Positions 16,929-25,757 are shown, counted from the first letter of the stretch. The stretch is 64,000 bases of DNA from JANPCX01 sp966211815 (GCA_966211815.1 CBIHOD010000010.1:1-64000); one strand, 5' to 3'. Notes: generated by a model not told the origin, from the sequence alone. Program-made: numbers and translations.

Positions 16929-17684
16929 TCACCGCAGACCGCCCGCGCCGGCCAGCCGCGCGACGAGCAGCACGTTGGCGAAAGGCGTGCCGCGGCTCAT
17001 CGGCTCGCTGCGCACTTCGGCGAAGCCCAGGCCGTGCAGCGTTTCCCGCCACTGCGCCAGCGTGCGGCCGTATTGCGGCAGCACGCGGTGGCCGCGCACG
17101 AAGGTCACGACGGCGTCCACCCACTGGCTGATGCGGAAGCCGCGTTTGGAGGCCGCGTCGCCCACGCGCAGCAGCAGCGTGCCGCCCGAAGCGGCCAGGG
17201 CGTCGCGCACCCGGGCCAGCACGGCGTCCTGCTCGGGCACGGTGATGTAGTGCAGCACGTCGAGGATGACGACGGTGTCGGCCTCTGGGAAGGCGGTGGT
17301 GCGCATGTCGCCGCAGATGAATTCGGCCGCGCCGCCCAGCGCCGCCTGGGCGCGCGCCACGTCGCGCGGCATCAGCTCGATGCCGGTGACGCGGGCGCCC
17401 ACCGGCGCGGGCGCCCAGCCGGCGGGCCAGCGGCCCTGCCGGGCGAGTTCGCCGCTGGCTTTCAGCAGGCTGGCCAGGAGGCCCTGCCCGCAGCCGATGT
17501 CGACCACGCGGGCGCCGGGTGCGACCAGGCCTTCTTCCAGCAGGTGCCGGAAGACCGGATCGAAGCCGAGCTTGCCGCGCGCGAAGTTCCAGGCGAAGCG
17601 GCCGCCGCCGCGGTAAGGCTGGGTCGCGGCTTCCAGCAGCGAAGGCCAGGCCGGCGAAGGGGTGTCGAGGGAGGCGGATGTCAT
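16929..17684 (-). CDS. Class I SAM-dependent methyltransferase
   Basis: A 251-residue methyltransferase with motif I ARVVDIGCGQGLLASLL and the downstream DTVVILDVLHYI and LLLRVGD blocks. Aryl-polyene end groups are often O-methylated, so it could methylate the aryl head, but this is inference from context. The ATG at 17684 overlaps the deacetylase stop by four bases. Confidence 0.85.
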   Translation of the reverse strand: MTSASLDTPSPAWPSLLEAATQPYRGGGRFAWNFARGKLGFDPVFRHLLEEGLVAPGARVVDIGCGQGLLASLLKASGELARQGRWPAGWAPAPVGARVTGIELMPRDVARAQAALGGAAEFICGDMRTTAFPEADTVVILDVLHYITVPEQDAVLARVRDALAASGGTLLLRVGDAASKRGFRISQWVDAVVTFVRGHRVLPQYGRTLAQWRETLHGLGFAEVRSEPMSRGTPFANVLLVARLAGAGGLR

Positions 17685-18556
17685 GCGGGAACGGGTTCCA
17701 TCGGATGGGTGGGGGCCGCCGCCACCGCCTCGGGCAGGGTGACGGTGCGCAGGCCGGCGTCTTCCAGCCGGCGCAGCAGGGTCGGCAGGACTTCCAGCAC
17801 CACCGGCTTGCCACTGGGCGCCAGCGCGGCGTTGCGGTCGTGCAGCAGCAGGATGTCGCCGGCGCTCAGGCCGCGCGTCAGGCTCGCCAGCACGCGTGCG
17901 GGGTCGGTTTTCACGGTGTCGAAGCCGCGCCGCGTCCAGCTGACCAGCGCCAGGCCCTGCTGGTGCAGCACGCGGTCGAGGAAGGGGTTGCGCAAGCCGG
18001 CCGGCGCGCGGAAGAAGCGCGGCAGCTCGCCGGTGACCTGCGCCAGGCGCTCCTGCGCGAGCGCGACGTCGCGCGCGATCGCCCGCGGCCCCCAGACCGA
18101 GAAGCTGTGGGCGTGCGCATGGCTGTGGTTCTGCACGCTGTGGCCGCGGCGCACGATCTCGCGGCACAGCGCCGGGTGCCGCTCGGCGTGCCGGGCGATG
18201 CAGAAGAAGGTGGCGCGCGCGCCGGCTTCGTCGAGCTGGTCGAGCACCGCGGGGGTCAGCGCGGGGTTGGGGCCGTCGTCGATCGTGACCGACACCTCGG
18301 CCCGGGCCCGCGAGGCGCCGGGCAGCCGCCGCATGTTCGGGCCCAGCCAGGTGGAGCGCGGCCACAGGCCGGCGCCGCAGAGCAGCGCGTGGTCCAGCGC
18401 CAGCGCGCCCGCCGCCCAGGGCCACACCGGGGGCGACCAGGCCACCGCCGCCGCCGCCGCCGCGTGGCAGGCGACGCTGGCCTTGACCAGCAGCGGCGCG
18501 CGCCAGGGGGCGCTGTGAGCGGTGGGCGGCGCGTGGGTTGGCGAAGGACGGGGCAT
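17681..18556 (-). CDS. Polysaccharide deacetylase family protein (NodB fold)
   Basis: A 291-residue carbohydrate esterase 4-type protein. Catalytic and metal-binding motifs are VTIDDGPNPALTP, HSHAHAHSF (two histidines) and FFRAPAGLRNP. A hydrophobic N-terminal stretch with about two membrane segments anchors it. It is first in the minus-strand operon. In pigment clusters such a gene may act on the sugar or N-acyl part of the conjugate; the substrate is not known. The start at 18556 gives MPRPSPTHAPP. The 115 bases before it hold no gene. Confidence 0.82.
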   Translation of the reverse strand: MPRPSPTHAPPTAHSAPWRAPLLVKASVACHAAAAAAVAWSPPVWPWAAGALALDHALLCGAGLWPRSTWLGPNMRRLPGASRARAEVSVTIDDGPNPALTPAVLDQLDEAGARATFFCIARHAERHPALCREIVRRGHSVQNHSHAHAHSFSVWGPRAIARDVALAQERLAQVTGELPRFFRAPAGLRNPFLDRVLHQQGLALVSWTRRGFDTVKTDPARVLASLTRGLSAGDILLLHDRNAALAPSGKPVVLEVLPTLLRRLEDAGLRTVTLPEAVAAAPTHPMEPVPA

Positions 18557-18671
18557 GGCGGAAGAGTCGGCGCAGCAGCGGTTGGGGGTGCCGCGCCCGC
18601 CGCTAACGGCCAACGCAGGGGGCGGATTTTCCCACAGCCCTTCCCCGCCGCGGCGGCCCGCCCGCGGCTTG

Positions 18672-19163
18672 TCAGCCCAGTGGCGCCGCTTCCTCGGTGT
18701 CCCGCGCCATCTCGCGCGCGGCCTCGCCGGCGCGCCCTTCGCCGACGCGCGCCTGCAGCGCCAGCATTTCATCGCCCAGGGCGTCGCGCCTGGCCGCGTC
18801 CATCATGTCCTTGACTTGCGGGAAGAGGTGCTCCTCTTCCTCTTTGTGGTGGTGCTCGGCCTGCTCTTTCAGCACCTTCAGCTTGGCTTCGAACTGCGGC
18901 TCGCCGGGCTGCATCGCGAGCAGGTCGGCCAGCAGGCGCTTGAGCGAGAGGTGCTCTTCCAGCGATTCGCGCAGCACGCCTTCGGTCTTGCCGGCGTGCA
19001 CCGCGGGATAGAAGACCTGCTCTTCCGAAGCCAGGTGTTCGGCCAGCCGGTCGCCGGCTTCTTTCAAGAGCGCGGGGCACCGGCTTTCGTCCGCTTCCAG
19101 CAGCTGTTTCAGGCTGGCTTCTAGCTCGCGGTGCTGTCGGGTGAGGAGTTGGATGGCGTCCAT
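18672..19163 (-). CDS. Hemerythrin HHE-domain protein
   Basis: A 163-residue helical protein with the expected histidine/glutamate ligands: TRQHRELE, HLASEEQVFYP, SLEEHLSLKRLL and EHHHKEEEEHLFPQ. Such proteins hold a diiron centre and are linked with oxygen or nitric-oxide sensing or iron-cluster protection. The ATG at 19163 has AAGGAAAG upstream. It has no apparent functional link with the pigment genes downstream. Confidence 0.88.
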   Translation of the reverse strand: MDAIQLLTRQHRELEASLKQLLEADESRCPALLKEAGDRLAEHLASEEQVFYPAVHAGKTEGVLRESLEEHLSLKRLLADLLAMQPGEPQFEAKLKVLKEQAEHHHKEEEEHLFPQVKDMMDAARRDALGDEMLALQARVGEGRAGEAAREMARDTEEAAPLG

Positions 19164-19420
19164 GTCGGGGCTTTCCTTGGGAAGGTTCGGGGAGGCGGCC
19201 CCGCCGGCGCGGCCGCGCGGAAGGTGGGACACATCATTGGATCGGCCGCCCTTCCCGGGTAGCGGCCAAGCCCGCGGCGGGCTGTCAGTCGATTCCGACA
19301 GCGCGCCGCTGCGGCCACCGACGCGGCAAAGGCCCGTTGCACTGCGCCGCGCGCGGGGCCGGCGCACCAGAATGCCCGCAGGCCCCTCCAGCAACAGATG
19401 GACAAGAAAGAAAAAACCAC

Positions 19421-20440
19421 GTGACGCCCGATGCCGACACCGCGCCCCGCCGGCCCGCCGCCGACGCCGGGATCTCCGCCGGCATCCCCGCCGTCGATGC
19501 CGAGGCGCCCTTGTGCTTCGTCATCAACGCCGCTTCCGGCCGCACCGACGTCGACCAGACGCGCGCCGCGATCGAAGGCGCCCTGCGCGACGCCGGCCGC
19601 CGCGGCGAGCTGCTGTTCAGCCCGCCGGGCGACATCGCGCAGACCGCCCAGAAGGCGGCGGCCCGCGCGGCCTCGCAAAGGGCGGCGCTGGTGGCGGTCG
19701 GCGGCGACGGCACCCTCAACGCCGTGGCCCAGGCCGCGCACGCCCAGGGCTGCGCCTTCGGCATCGTGCCCCAGGGCACTTTCAATTACTTCGCGCGCAC
19801 CCATGGCATCCCGACGGAGACCTTGCCAGCCTTGCAGGCGCTGCTGGGGAGCGGGCCGGTGCCGGTGCAGGTGGGCCTGGTCAACGGCCGGCTGTTCCTC
19901 GTCAACGCCAGCCTGGGCCTCTACCCCGAGCTGCTGCAGGACCGCGAGGCCTACAAGAACCGTTTCGGGCGCAAGCGCTGGGTCGCGCTGCTGGCGCTGG
20001 CGGCCACCTTGCTGACGCACCGCAGCCAGCTGCGCATCCGCATCGAATTGGCCGGCGGCGGCGCGCGGGAGGTGACGACCCCGACCCTGTTCGTCGGCAA
20101 CAACCGCCTGCAGCTCGAACAGGTGGGGCTGCCCGAGGCGCCGGCGCTGGACGACGGCCGCATGGCGGCGGTGATGTCCCGGCCGATCGGCGCGCTGGCC
20201 ATGCTCGGGCTGTTGCTGCGCGGCGCGATGGGCCGGCTCGGCGAGGCCGACGCGGTCGAGAGCTTCGAGTTCCGGCGCATGGTGGTCAAGCCGCGGCCGG
20301 CATTCACGCGGCGCTGGCTGAAGGTGGCCTTCGACGGGGAAGTCAGCCACTTGCCGGTGCCGATCGAATTCAGCGTCGCGTCCCGGCCGCTCTACCTTTT
20401 GAAACCGGCGCGGGCGCGGGAGGGGGGCGCCGGCGCATGA
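19421..20440 (+). CDS. Diacylglycerol/lipid kinase family protein (YegS/DagK-like)
   Basis: A protein of about 339 residues with the catalytic-domain motifs VGGDGTLNAVAQ and PQGTFNYFAR, plus FVGNNRLQLEQVGLPE in the second domain. It phosphorylates a lipid such as diacylglycerol. I choose the GTG at 19421, the nearest in-frame start before the conserved domain; an ATG at 19337 would add 28 low-complexity residues. Its stop overlaps the metallophosphoesterase start (ATGA), so the two are translated together. Confidence 0.85.
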   Translation: MTPDADTAPRRPAADAGISAGIPAVDAEAPLCFVINAASGRTDVDQTRAAIEGALRDAGRRGELLFSPPGDIAQTAQKAAARAASQRAALVAVGGDGTLNAVAQAAHAQGCAFGIVPQGTFNYFARTHGIPTETLPALQALLGSGPVPVQVGLVNGRLFLVNASLGLYPELLQDREAYKNRFGRKRWVALLALAATLLTHRSQLRIRIELAGGGAREVTTPTLFVGNNRLQLEQVGLPEAPALDDGRMAAVMSRPIGALAMLGLLLRGAMGRLGEADAVESFEFRRMVVKPRPAFTRRWLKVAFDGEVSHLPVPIEFSVASRPLYLLKPARAREGGAGA

Positions 20441-21237
20441 GCGTGCTGCTCCAGGTCTCGGACCCGCATTTCGGCACAGAGCGGCCGCCGGTGGCGCGGG
20501 CCCTGCTGCGGCTGGCGCAGGCGCAGCGGCCGGCGCTGGTGGTGCTGTCGGGCGACATCACGCAGCGTGCCCTGCCCGCGCAGTTCCGCGCGGCCCGGGC
20601 GCTGGTCGACGCGCTCGGCGCGCCGTGGATGGCCATCCCCGGCAACCACGACATCCCGCTGTTCGACCTGGCCTCTCGGCTGTTCCGGCCTTATGCGCGG
20701 CACCGCGCCGCCTTCGGCGACGAACTGGAGCCGGTGTTCGAGTCGCCCGAGCTGCTGGTGGCCGGTGTCAAGACCACCCGCCGCTGGCGGCACAAGAACG
20801 GCGAGGTGTCCGGCGCGCAGGTCGAACGCGTGGCCGCGCTGTTCGCCCGCGCCGCGCCGCGGCAACTGCGCGTCGTCGTCGTGCACCAGCCGGTGGCGGT
20901 GATGCACGCGCGAGAAAGCCACAACCTGCTGCGCGGCCACCGGGCCGCCTGCCGCCGCTGGGCCGAAGCCGGCGCCGACCTGGTGATGGGCGGCCACATC
21001 CACCTGCCCTACGTGGCGCCGCTGCCCGGCCTGGCGCGCGCGATGTGGGCGGTGCAGGCCGGCACCGCCGTGTCGGGCCGGGTGCGCGACGGAGTGCCGA
21101 ATTCCGTCAACCTGCTGCGCTGGGGCGGCGGCGACGCGTCCGAAGGCTGCTGCCACATCGAGCGCTGGGACTTCGACGCCGCGGGCGGGGAATTCGCCCG
21201 CGTGCTGGTCACCGAGGTCGCGCCGGCCCGCGGCTGA
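20437..21237 (+). CDS. Metallophosphoesterase
   Basis: A 266-residue calcineurin-like phosphoesterase with the standard metal motifs SDPHFGTE, VVLSGDIT, GNHD and VMGGHIHLPY. Pairing with a lipid kinase suggests work on a phospholipid or nucleotide, but the substrate is unknown. It converges on a minus-strand lipoprotein gene eight bases downstream. Confidence 0.88.
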   Translation: MSVLLQVSDPHFGTERPPVARALLRLAQAQRPALVVLSGDITQRALPAQFRAARALVDALGAPWMAIPGNHDIPLFDLASRLFRPYARHRAAFGDELEPVFESPELLVAGVKTTRRWRHKNGEVSGAQVERVAALFARAAPRQLRVVVVHQPVAVMHARESHNLLRGHRAACRRWAEAGADLVMGGHIHLPYVAPLPGLARAMWAVQAGTAVSGRVRDGVPNSVNLLRWGGGDASEGCCHIERWDFDAAGGEFARVLVTEVAPARG

Positions 21238-21244
21238 CGCGCGG

Positions 21245-23323
21245 TCAGGGCAGGTTCCACTTCAGGTAGTAGTCGATCGCGGCCGATTCCCCCCAGGGCA
21301 GCGGCAGCCCGAAATGGCCGTGGCCGTGGTGGCCGTGCAGCAGGTTCAAGCCGCGTTCGAGGTACTCCCGCTGGCCGGCGATGAACTGGGTCGCGTTCGG
21401 CGCCGGGTCGGTCGGCAGCGCCTTGCTGATTTGGATCAACCCTTCCTGCGAAGAGCCCGTCAGCAGCCGGCCCATGCCGATGCCGCCGGCGCTGGCGTAG
21501 CCCAGCGTCTCCCACTTGCCGCCCTTGCCGCGCGAGATGTATTCGTGCGTGTGGTAAGCCCAGCGCGTGCCGTTGGGCAGGAAGGCCATCGGCATGCCGA
21601 AGGCGCCGATGCTCCAGGTCCAGGTGAAGACGGTGCCGCGCGGCCCGAAGGTGCCGTCGGACAGCGCGACCTTCATGAACTGGCTGTTGTCGTCGATCGT
21701 CGGCGCGCACACCACTTTCAGCTCGCCGGTCTCCAGGTTGACCTTGCGCACCTCGCCCTGCGCCTTCGAGCCGAAGTAGAGCCAGCCGTCCTGGTGGAAC
21801 AGGCCTTCCGGCGCGACGCAGGGCTGGCCGCGGAGCACCGCCACGTCGGCCGAGCGCCGCACCTGCCGGTTGACGTCGACCGTCGCCAGCGCCGCGCCCG
21901 ACACCACGGTGCGCAGGAAGGCGCCGGTCACCGCGTCGTAGGCCGCGATGCGGTGCGACTGGCGCTCGGTGACGTAGAGCACGCCGCCGGCCCAGGCGAC
22001 GTCCCAGGGGTCGCGCAGGCCGGTGAGGAATTCGGTGACCATCGGCGCGTCGTGGCTGTCGGGCTTGAAGGTCAGCAGCACGACGCGGTTGTTCTGGCTG
22101 TCGGCGACGAAAAGCCGCGGGCCGGCGACGTGCGGGTTCTCGCCCTCGATCGGCGGCTTGGCGGGGTCGACCGCCAGCGAGCCCAGGTCCCAGGCCAGGC
22201 CCCAGATCTCGTGGAAGCCGCGGCGTTGCTCGGGGATGTGGGACCAGTCGCCGACGAGTTCGAGTTCCTGCGCGCCGCCGTAGTACGAATGCGGCCGCTT
22301 GTGGCGGTAGCCGGCGCGCGTGGTCACGGTGCCGTCGGGCGCGACGCGGCCGACGCGCCAAGGGTCGGCGAAGTACGCGCCGCCTTGCCGGCTCACCAGG
22401 ATGGTCGTGGGCATCTGGAACGTGCCGACGTTGCGCGGGCCGTCCAGCAGCGGCAGCGGCGGCTGCTTGCGGATCAGGTCGGACCAGAAATAGGACTGCT
22501 TGTTGAAGGTGCTGACCACGCCGCCCGCGTTGCGGTTGGGGCGCAGGATGTTGCCTTCGCGCGTGGGCACGATGTTCTCGCGGTGCATCTGCGCGTAGGG
22601 CAGCGGGTCGCTGAACACCGGGCATTCCCGCGCCGTCAGCGGCCACGCGGCGGGCTGGACCTGCTGGCTGGGCAGCATGCCGAAGTAATGCCGCAGGCCG
22701 CGGTGCGCCACGTCATAGGAGCCCGAGGCCACCGGGATGGGCGCTCCCGCCGCGGGCAGCGGCAGGCCTTTGTCCACGTACATGAACCAGCGCGGGCAGG
22801 TTTCCGGGCTGCCGGCGGCGATCTCCACGTCGAAGGCGTGCCAGCCCTGGCTCAGGGGCGCCAGGTCGAGCGTGAAGCTCGCGCGCACGGCGCCGGCGGC
22901 GACCGTGGCCGTCGCGCGCGCCAGCCCGTCGACCAGCAACCTGTACTGGCCGGCCAGCAACGGCCGCAGCGCGCCGCCGCCGGCCAGGTTCTCGCCGTGG
23001 AACTTGATCGTCGCGGTCGCGCCGCTGAGCACCGTCAACCGCTGGTAGCGCTCGTACCGGCTGCCCTCGTGCCAGGCGTCGAACACGATCATGGAAGCCA
23101 GGTTCATGCCCTGCGAACCCAAGGCGACGGCGCCCGGGGGCGGGGCTGTCGGCGGGTCGCCCGCGGCGGCGGCGGTCTTCCGGTCATCGGTCCCGGCCCC
23201 CTCGGCGCCGTTCGCATCGCCCGCGCTTCCGCCGCCGCCGCAGCCGGCCAATCCCAGGCCCATGCCGCCCAGCACCGCGACCTGTTGCAGGAAGTGCCTG
23301 CGCGTGTCGTTGAAGTCGTCCAT
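21245..23323 (-). CDS. Large Tat-exported lipoprotein with beta-propeller-like repeats, unknown function
   Basis: A 692-residue protein. The N terminus combines a twin-arginine motif (TRRHFLQQ) with a lipobox (GLAGC), followed by a glycine- and alanine-rich linker. The body has NHL- or PQQ-like propeller segments (LFVADSQNNRVVLLTF, VLYVTERQSHRIAAYD, WLYFGSKAQGEVRKVN) and a histidine-rich patch near the C terminus (LLHGHHGHGHFG) that could bind metal. GGGGAGG precedes the ATG. It is probably a periplasm-facing sensor or enzyme. I cannot assign a reaction. Confidence 0.75.
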   Translation of the reverse strand: MDDFNDTRRHFLQQVAVLGGMGLGLAGCGGGGSAGDANGAEGAGTDDRKTAAAAGDPPTAPPPGAVALGSQGMNLASMIVFDAWHEGSRYERYQRLTVLSGATATIKFHGENLAGGGALRPLLAGQYRLLVDGLARATATVAAGAVRASFTLDLAPLSQGWHAFDVEIAAGSPETCPRWFMYVDKGLPLPAAGAPIPVASGSYDVAHRGLRHYFGMLPSQQVQPAAWPLTARECPVFSDPLPYAQMHRENIVPTREGNILRPNRNAGGVVSTFNKQSYFWSDLIRKQPPLPLLDGPRNVGTFQMPTTILVSRQGGAYFADPWRVGRVAPDGTVTTRAGYRHKRPHSYYGGAQELELVGDWSHIPEQRRGFHEIWGLAWDLGSLAVDPAKPPIEGENPHVAGPRLFVADSQNNRVVLLTFKPDSHDAPMVTEFLTGLRDPWDVAWAGGVLYVTERQSHRIAAYDAVTGAFLRTVVSGAALATVDVNRQVRRSADVAVLRGQPCVAPEGLFHQDGWLYFGSKAQGEVRKVNLETGELKVVCAPTIDDNSQFMKVALSDGTFGPRGTVFTWTWSIGAFGMPMAFLPNGTRWAYHTHEYISRGKGGKWETLGYASAGGIGMGRLLTGSSQEGLIQISKALPTDPAPNATQFIAGQREYLERGLNLLHGHHGHGHFGLPLPWGESAAIDYYLKWNLP

Positions 23324-23492
23324 GTCTTTTTCCTCCCCGTTGTGGTTTTGCCGCCCTGCCCTTGCGGGGCGGTGCGGCGATTGTGGAGGAGGCTTGCCCG
23401 AAGTCGGCCTGCCGTCCGTCCGGTTCCGGCGACCGGCTGTTTGACGAGTTTGTAAAGAGTCTTTACAGTCGCGGGCCGCGCTCGAATGCGGC

Positions 23493-23590
23493 GCCCGGCC
23501 CGCGCCGGGACTGTCCGGCCAAGGCCATGAAAACAATGCCGCGCGGCGACGCCGGCCAGCGGCCTGGGGGTTCGACTCCCCCGCCGGGCG
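23493..23590 (+). ncRNA. Possible tRNA-like RNA downstream of rtcR
   Basis: A perfect T arm (GGGGG-TTCGACT-CCCCC, 23566-23582) is followed directly by GCCGGGC, which pairs over seven bases with GCCCGGC at 23493-23499. That is an acceptor stem plus T arm in correct tRNA geometry over about 97 bases. The D and anticodon arms are not convincing and no CCA follows. The GC-rich sequence makes chance pairing possible. It lies in the otherwise gene-free 23324-23622 stretch, on the strand opposite rtcR. Confidence 0.35.
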
Positions 23591-23622
23591 GGACTTTCGG
23601 GCGGTTGTCGGCGTCACGGCCG

Positions 23623-23790
23623 GCTAGCGTGCTGTCCTGCAAATGACTGCCAATGCAATCGTGTCTTGCAAGCCATGGCCGCGTTGCGAATCCTCGCGAT
23701 ACCGCGGGTGTCGCTGCGGTTTGCGCCTTGCCATGACTTGCAATCCATCGATTCCGTTGTCGTCGGTCATTTGCGGGACGGCACACTAGC
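23623..23790. repeat. MITE-like element, copy 1
   Basis: A 168-bp element with about 28-bp terminal inverted repeats beginning GCTAG, containing GTCC(T/C)GCAAATGAC, and a further imperfect palindrome through its centre, so the whole element can fold as one hairpin. A close copy lies at 44161-44329. There is no coding capacity. The outer CTAG could be a 4-bp target duplication as made by IS5-type elements (inference). Its right end supplies the TAG stop codon of rtcR. Confidence 0.75.
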
Positions 23791-25420
23791 GCGCGCCTGC
23801 CAGGCGCTCCCAGCTCAACCCGAACCGGCCCAGGTATTTGCGCAGCCGGTCCGCGTCGTTCACCACGCTGCGCTGGGTGCGCGACTGGTTGAAGAGCCGC
23901 CGGCCCGCGTCCGACAGGCTGCGGGCCTGGGCGCATACGCGCAGCACGGCCTGCAGCTGCAAGCGGTCGAACAGATCGAGCGACGCGGCGGCGTCGGGCC
24001 CGAGCAGCGCGTCGAGGTCGGCATCCTTCTGGAAGGAGGCCGGCGACGCGCCGGCGCCTTCGCCATCGCCGCGGTCCCACAGCCAGCGCAGCCGCTGGAT
24101 CTCGGCTTCGACCAGGCCGGTGGCGATGCGCCCGCCGTCGGCCAGCGTCGCCAGCCGCGTCACGCTGGCCGACAGGTCGCGGAAGTTGCCGCTCCAGCGC
24201 GCCTCGGGGGACGAGGCGAAGCGCAGGTAGGCCGTCTTGGCTTCGGCGTTGAAGCGCACCACGCGGCCGTTCTCGGCCGCCGCGCGCGCCAGCAGGTGGT
24301 CGATGTTGGGCTCCAGGTCCTCGGGCCGGTCGGCCAGGCCGGGCAGCAAATAGCTCCACAGGTTGATGCGCGCGTACAAGTCTTCGCGGAAACGGCCGGC
24401 CGCCACGTCGCGCCGCAGGTCGCGGTTGGTGCCGGCGATCAGCTGGAAATCGCTGGAGGCCTCGCGGTCGCTGCCCATCGGGAAGAAGCGCTTTTCTTCC
24501 ACCGCCTTGAGCAGCATCGCCTGCTCGTCCAGGCCCAGCTCGCCGATCTCGTCCAGGAACAGCACGCCTTCGTGCGCGGCGCGCAGCAGGCCGGCGCGGT
24601 CGGCCGCGGCGCCGGTGAAGGCGCCCTTCTTGTGGCCGAACAGCGTGGAGGCCGCGCCGTCGCCGTGCAGCGTCGCGCAGTTCACCTCGACGAACCCGCC
24701 GCTGACCTGGTGGCGCGACTTCTTCAGCTCGAACATGCGCCGCGCCAGGTGCGACTTGCCGGACCCCGTCGGCCCCGTCAGAAGGATCGGCGCCTTCGAG
24801 CGCACCGCCACGCGCTCGATATCCTCGATCAGCGCATTGAAGCGGGGGTTGCGCGTGGCGATGCCGCTTTTCAGGAAGGCCAGCGCGTCGCTTTGCTCTT
24901 CGTGGAAGCGCCGGGCCAGCGCATCGTAGCGCGACAGGTCCAGGTCGATCAGCGAATAGCGGCCCGCCTCGCCCGCCACCTGCTTCTTCGGCGGCGCCGT
25001 CTGCAAAAGCACGCCGGGGATGAAGCGCGACTCCACCAGCAGGAACAGGCAGATCTGCGCCACGTGCGTGCCGGTGGTGATGTGGGCCCAGTAGCGCTCG
25101 CGCTCGGGCGCGAAGGGATAGCGCTTTACCCAGTCGTACAGCGCGCCGTACATCTCGCCGAAGTCCCAGGGGTCGGCGATGTCGATGGCGACCAAGCGCA
25201 CTTCGGTGCCGGGCGAGACGCGGCCGATGTCCTGCACCAGTTGCTGGGCCAGTCCCCCATGCTGCGGCGTGTGCAGCAATTCGAGCCGGGCGACCTGCAT
25301 GTCCGGCTGCTGCGCCAGCGCGACCGTGGGCCGCCATTTCTCCCAACGGCCGGCGCCCAGGCCGGCGTCAAGCTGGCTGCCGAGGAATCCGATGACGACG
25401 GTGGGCAGGGTTTTGTCCAT
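23786..25420 (-). CDS. rtcR: RtcR, sigma-54-dependent activator of the RNA repair operon
   Basis: A 544-residue bacterial enhancer-binding protein. The N-terminal region (to about residue 185) is the RtcR sensory domain, described in the literature as CARF-like and responding to RNA ends with 2',3'-cyclic phosphate. The AAA+ domain has Walker A GPTGSGKS (216-223), the sigma-54 contact loop GAFTGA (266-271) and Walker B VLFLDEIGELG. The C terminus forms the DNA-binding domain. It is divergent from the repair genes, with a candidate binding site just 23 bases upstream of its own start, which suggests autoregulation. Its stop codon lies inside a MITE. Confidence 0.95.
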   Translation of the reverse strand: MDKTLPTVVIGFLGSQLDAGLGAGRWEKWRPTVALAQQPDMQVARLELLHTPQHGGLAQQLVQDIGRVSPGTEVRLVAIDIADPWDFGEMYGALYDWVKRYPFAPERERYWAHITTGTHVAQICLFLLVESRFIPGVLLQTAPPKKQVAGEAGRYSLIDLDLSRYDALARRFHEEQSDALAFLKSGIATRNPRFNALIEDIERVAVRSKAPILLTGPTGSGKSHLARRMFELKKSRHQVSGGFVEVNCATLHGDGAASTLFGHKKGAFTGAAADRAGLLRAAHEGVLFLDEIGELGLDEQAMLLKAVEEKRFFPMGSDREASSDFQLIAGTNRDLRRDVAAGRFREDLYARINLWSYLLPGLADRPEDLEPNIDHLLARAAAENGRVVRFNAEAKTAYLRFASSPEARWSGNFRDLSASVTRLATLADGGRIATGLVEAEIQRLRWLWDRGDGEGAGASPASFQKDADLDALLGPDAAASLDLFDRLQLQAVLRVCAQARSLSDAGRRLFNQSRTQRSVVNDADRLRKYLGRFGLSWERLAGAR

Positions 25421-25442
25421 TTGGATAAGAGGCTAGCGATGC

Positions 25443-25454
25443 AGCTAGTTTATT
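25443..25454. promoter_or_regulatory. Candidate RtcR upstream activating sequence 1
   Basis: AGCTAGTTTATT occurs here, about 90 bp before the -24 box of promoter 1, and again at 29794-29805 before promoter 2. Here it is preceded by CTAGC, giving an inverted CTAGC...GCTAG arrangement. An identical 12-mer at the expected enhancer distance from both sigma-54 promoters makes it a strong candidate for the RtcR site. Confidence 0.6.
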
Positions 25455-25544
25455 CGGAGGCCTCGTCATGATCGAGATTTCGGGTAAATGAAATAACCCT
25501 TTGTAAACAACGGTTTGGATGAGTCGATCGACTTCGCGCCGGTT

Positions 25545-25560
25545 TGGCACGGCTGTTGCT
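25545..25560 (+). promoter_or_regulatory. Sigma-54 promoter 1 of the RNA repair block
   Basis: TGGCAC-GGCTG-TTGCT fits the sigma-54 -24/-12 consensus with exact 5-base spacing. The start of transcription would be near 25571, giving a leader of about 540 bases before the slipin gene. A weak IHF-like match lies at 25508-25520. Activation by RtcR is expected. Confidence 0.85.
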
Positions 25561-25573
25561 ATTGAAGCGGCAA

Positions 25574-25697
25574 GACAGTCCACCGCAGCGATTGCTGAGA
25601 GGCCAGGGGTTGGGGCCACAAGCCCGCCCCGCCGGTGCAGGTGCTTCGGGATCAGTTCCCGTCAGGCGCTTGCATGCCGCACCGGTGCGGAACTGTC
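25574..25697 (+). ncRNA. Structured leader RNA at the 5' end of the repair transcript
   Basis: The two ends pair: GACAGT (25574-25579) with ACTGTC (25692-25697), then CCGCA (25583-25587) with TGCGG (25686-25690) after a small internal loop. Inside, CCGGTGC pairs with GCACCGG, and CGGGA-TCAGT-TCCCG forms a hairpin. It begins about three bases after the predicted transcription start. No T arm or Y motif is visible, so the type of RNA is unknown. Confidence 0.45.
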
Positions 25698-25700
25698 GTT

Positions 25701-25757
25701 GGGCCACCCAGGTGGCGCCTTCCGAGGCGTCGGGTTCGATTCCCGAGTGACCCGCCA
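25701..25757 (+). ncRNA. Minimal tRNA-like RNA with encoded CCA
   Basis: About 57 bases: GGGCCAC pairs with GTGACCC (six of seven pairs), enclosing a hairpin CGCCT-TCCG-AGGCG and a perfect T arm TCGGG-TTCGATT-CCCGA, then discriminator G and CCA (25755-25757). A normal D arm and anticodon arm are missing. It looks like the 3' part of a tRNA-Ser-like gene or a deliberately truncated mimic. It is part of the repair-operon leader. Confidence 0.5.

Noticed and set aside
21314..23455. A 713-codon plus-strand frame opposite the Tat lipoprotein gene
   Set aside because: It has no recognisable domain and arginine/alanine-rich composition. The minus strand has a signal sequence, lipobox, ribosome-binding site and propeller motifs.
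23482..23612. A sixth Y RNA (TCGAATGC on the 5' side and GGTTGTCGG on the 3' side)
   Set aside because: The closing stem needs bulges and mismatches, and the GG-N3-TACA box of the real copies is missing. The tRNA-like reading at 23493-23590 explains the T arm better.
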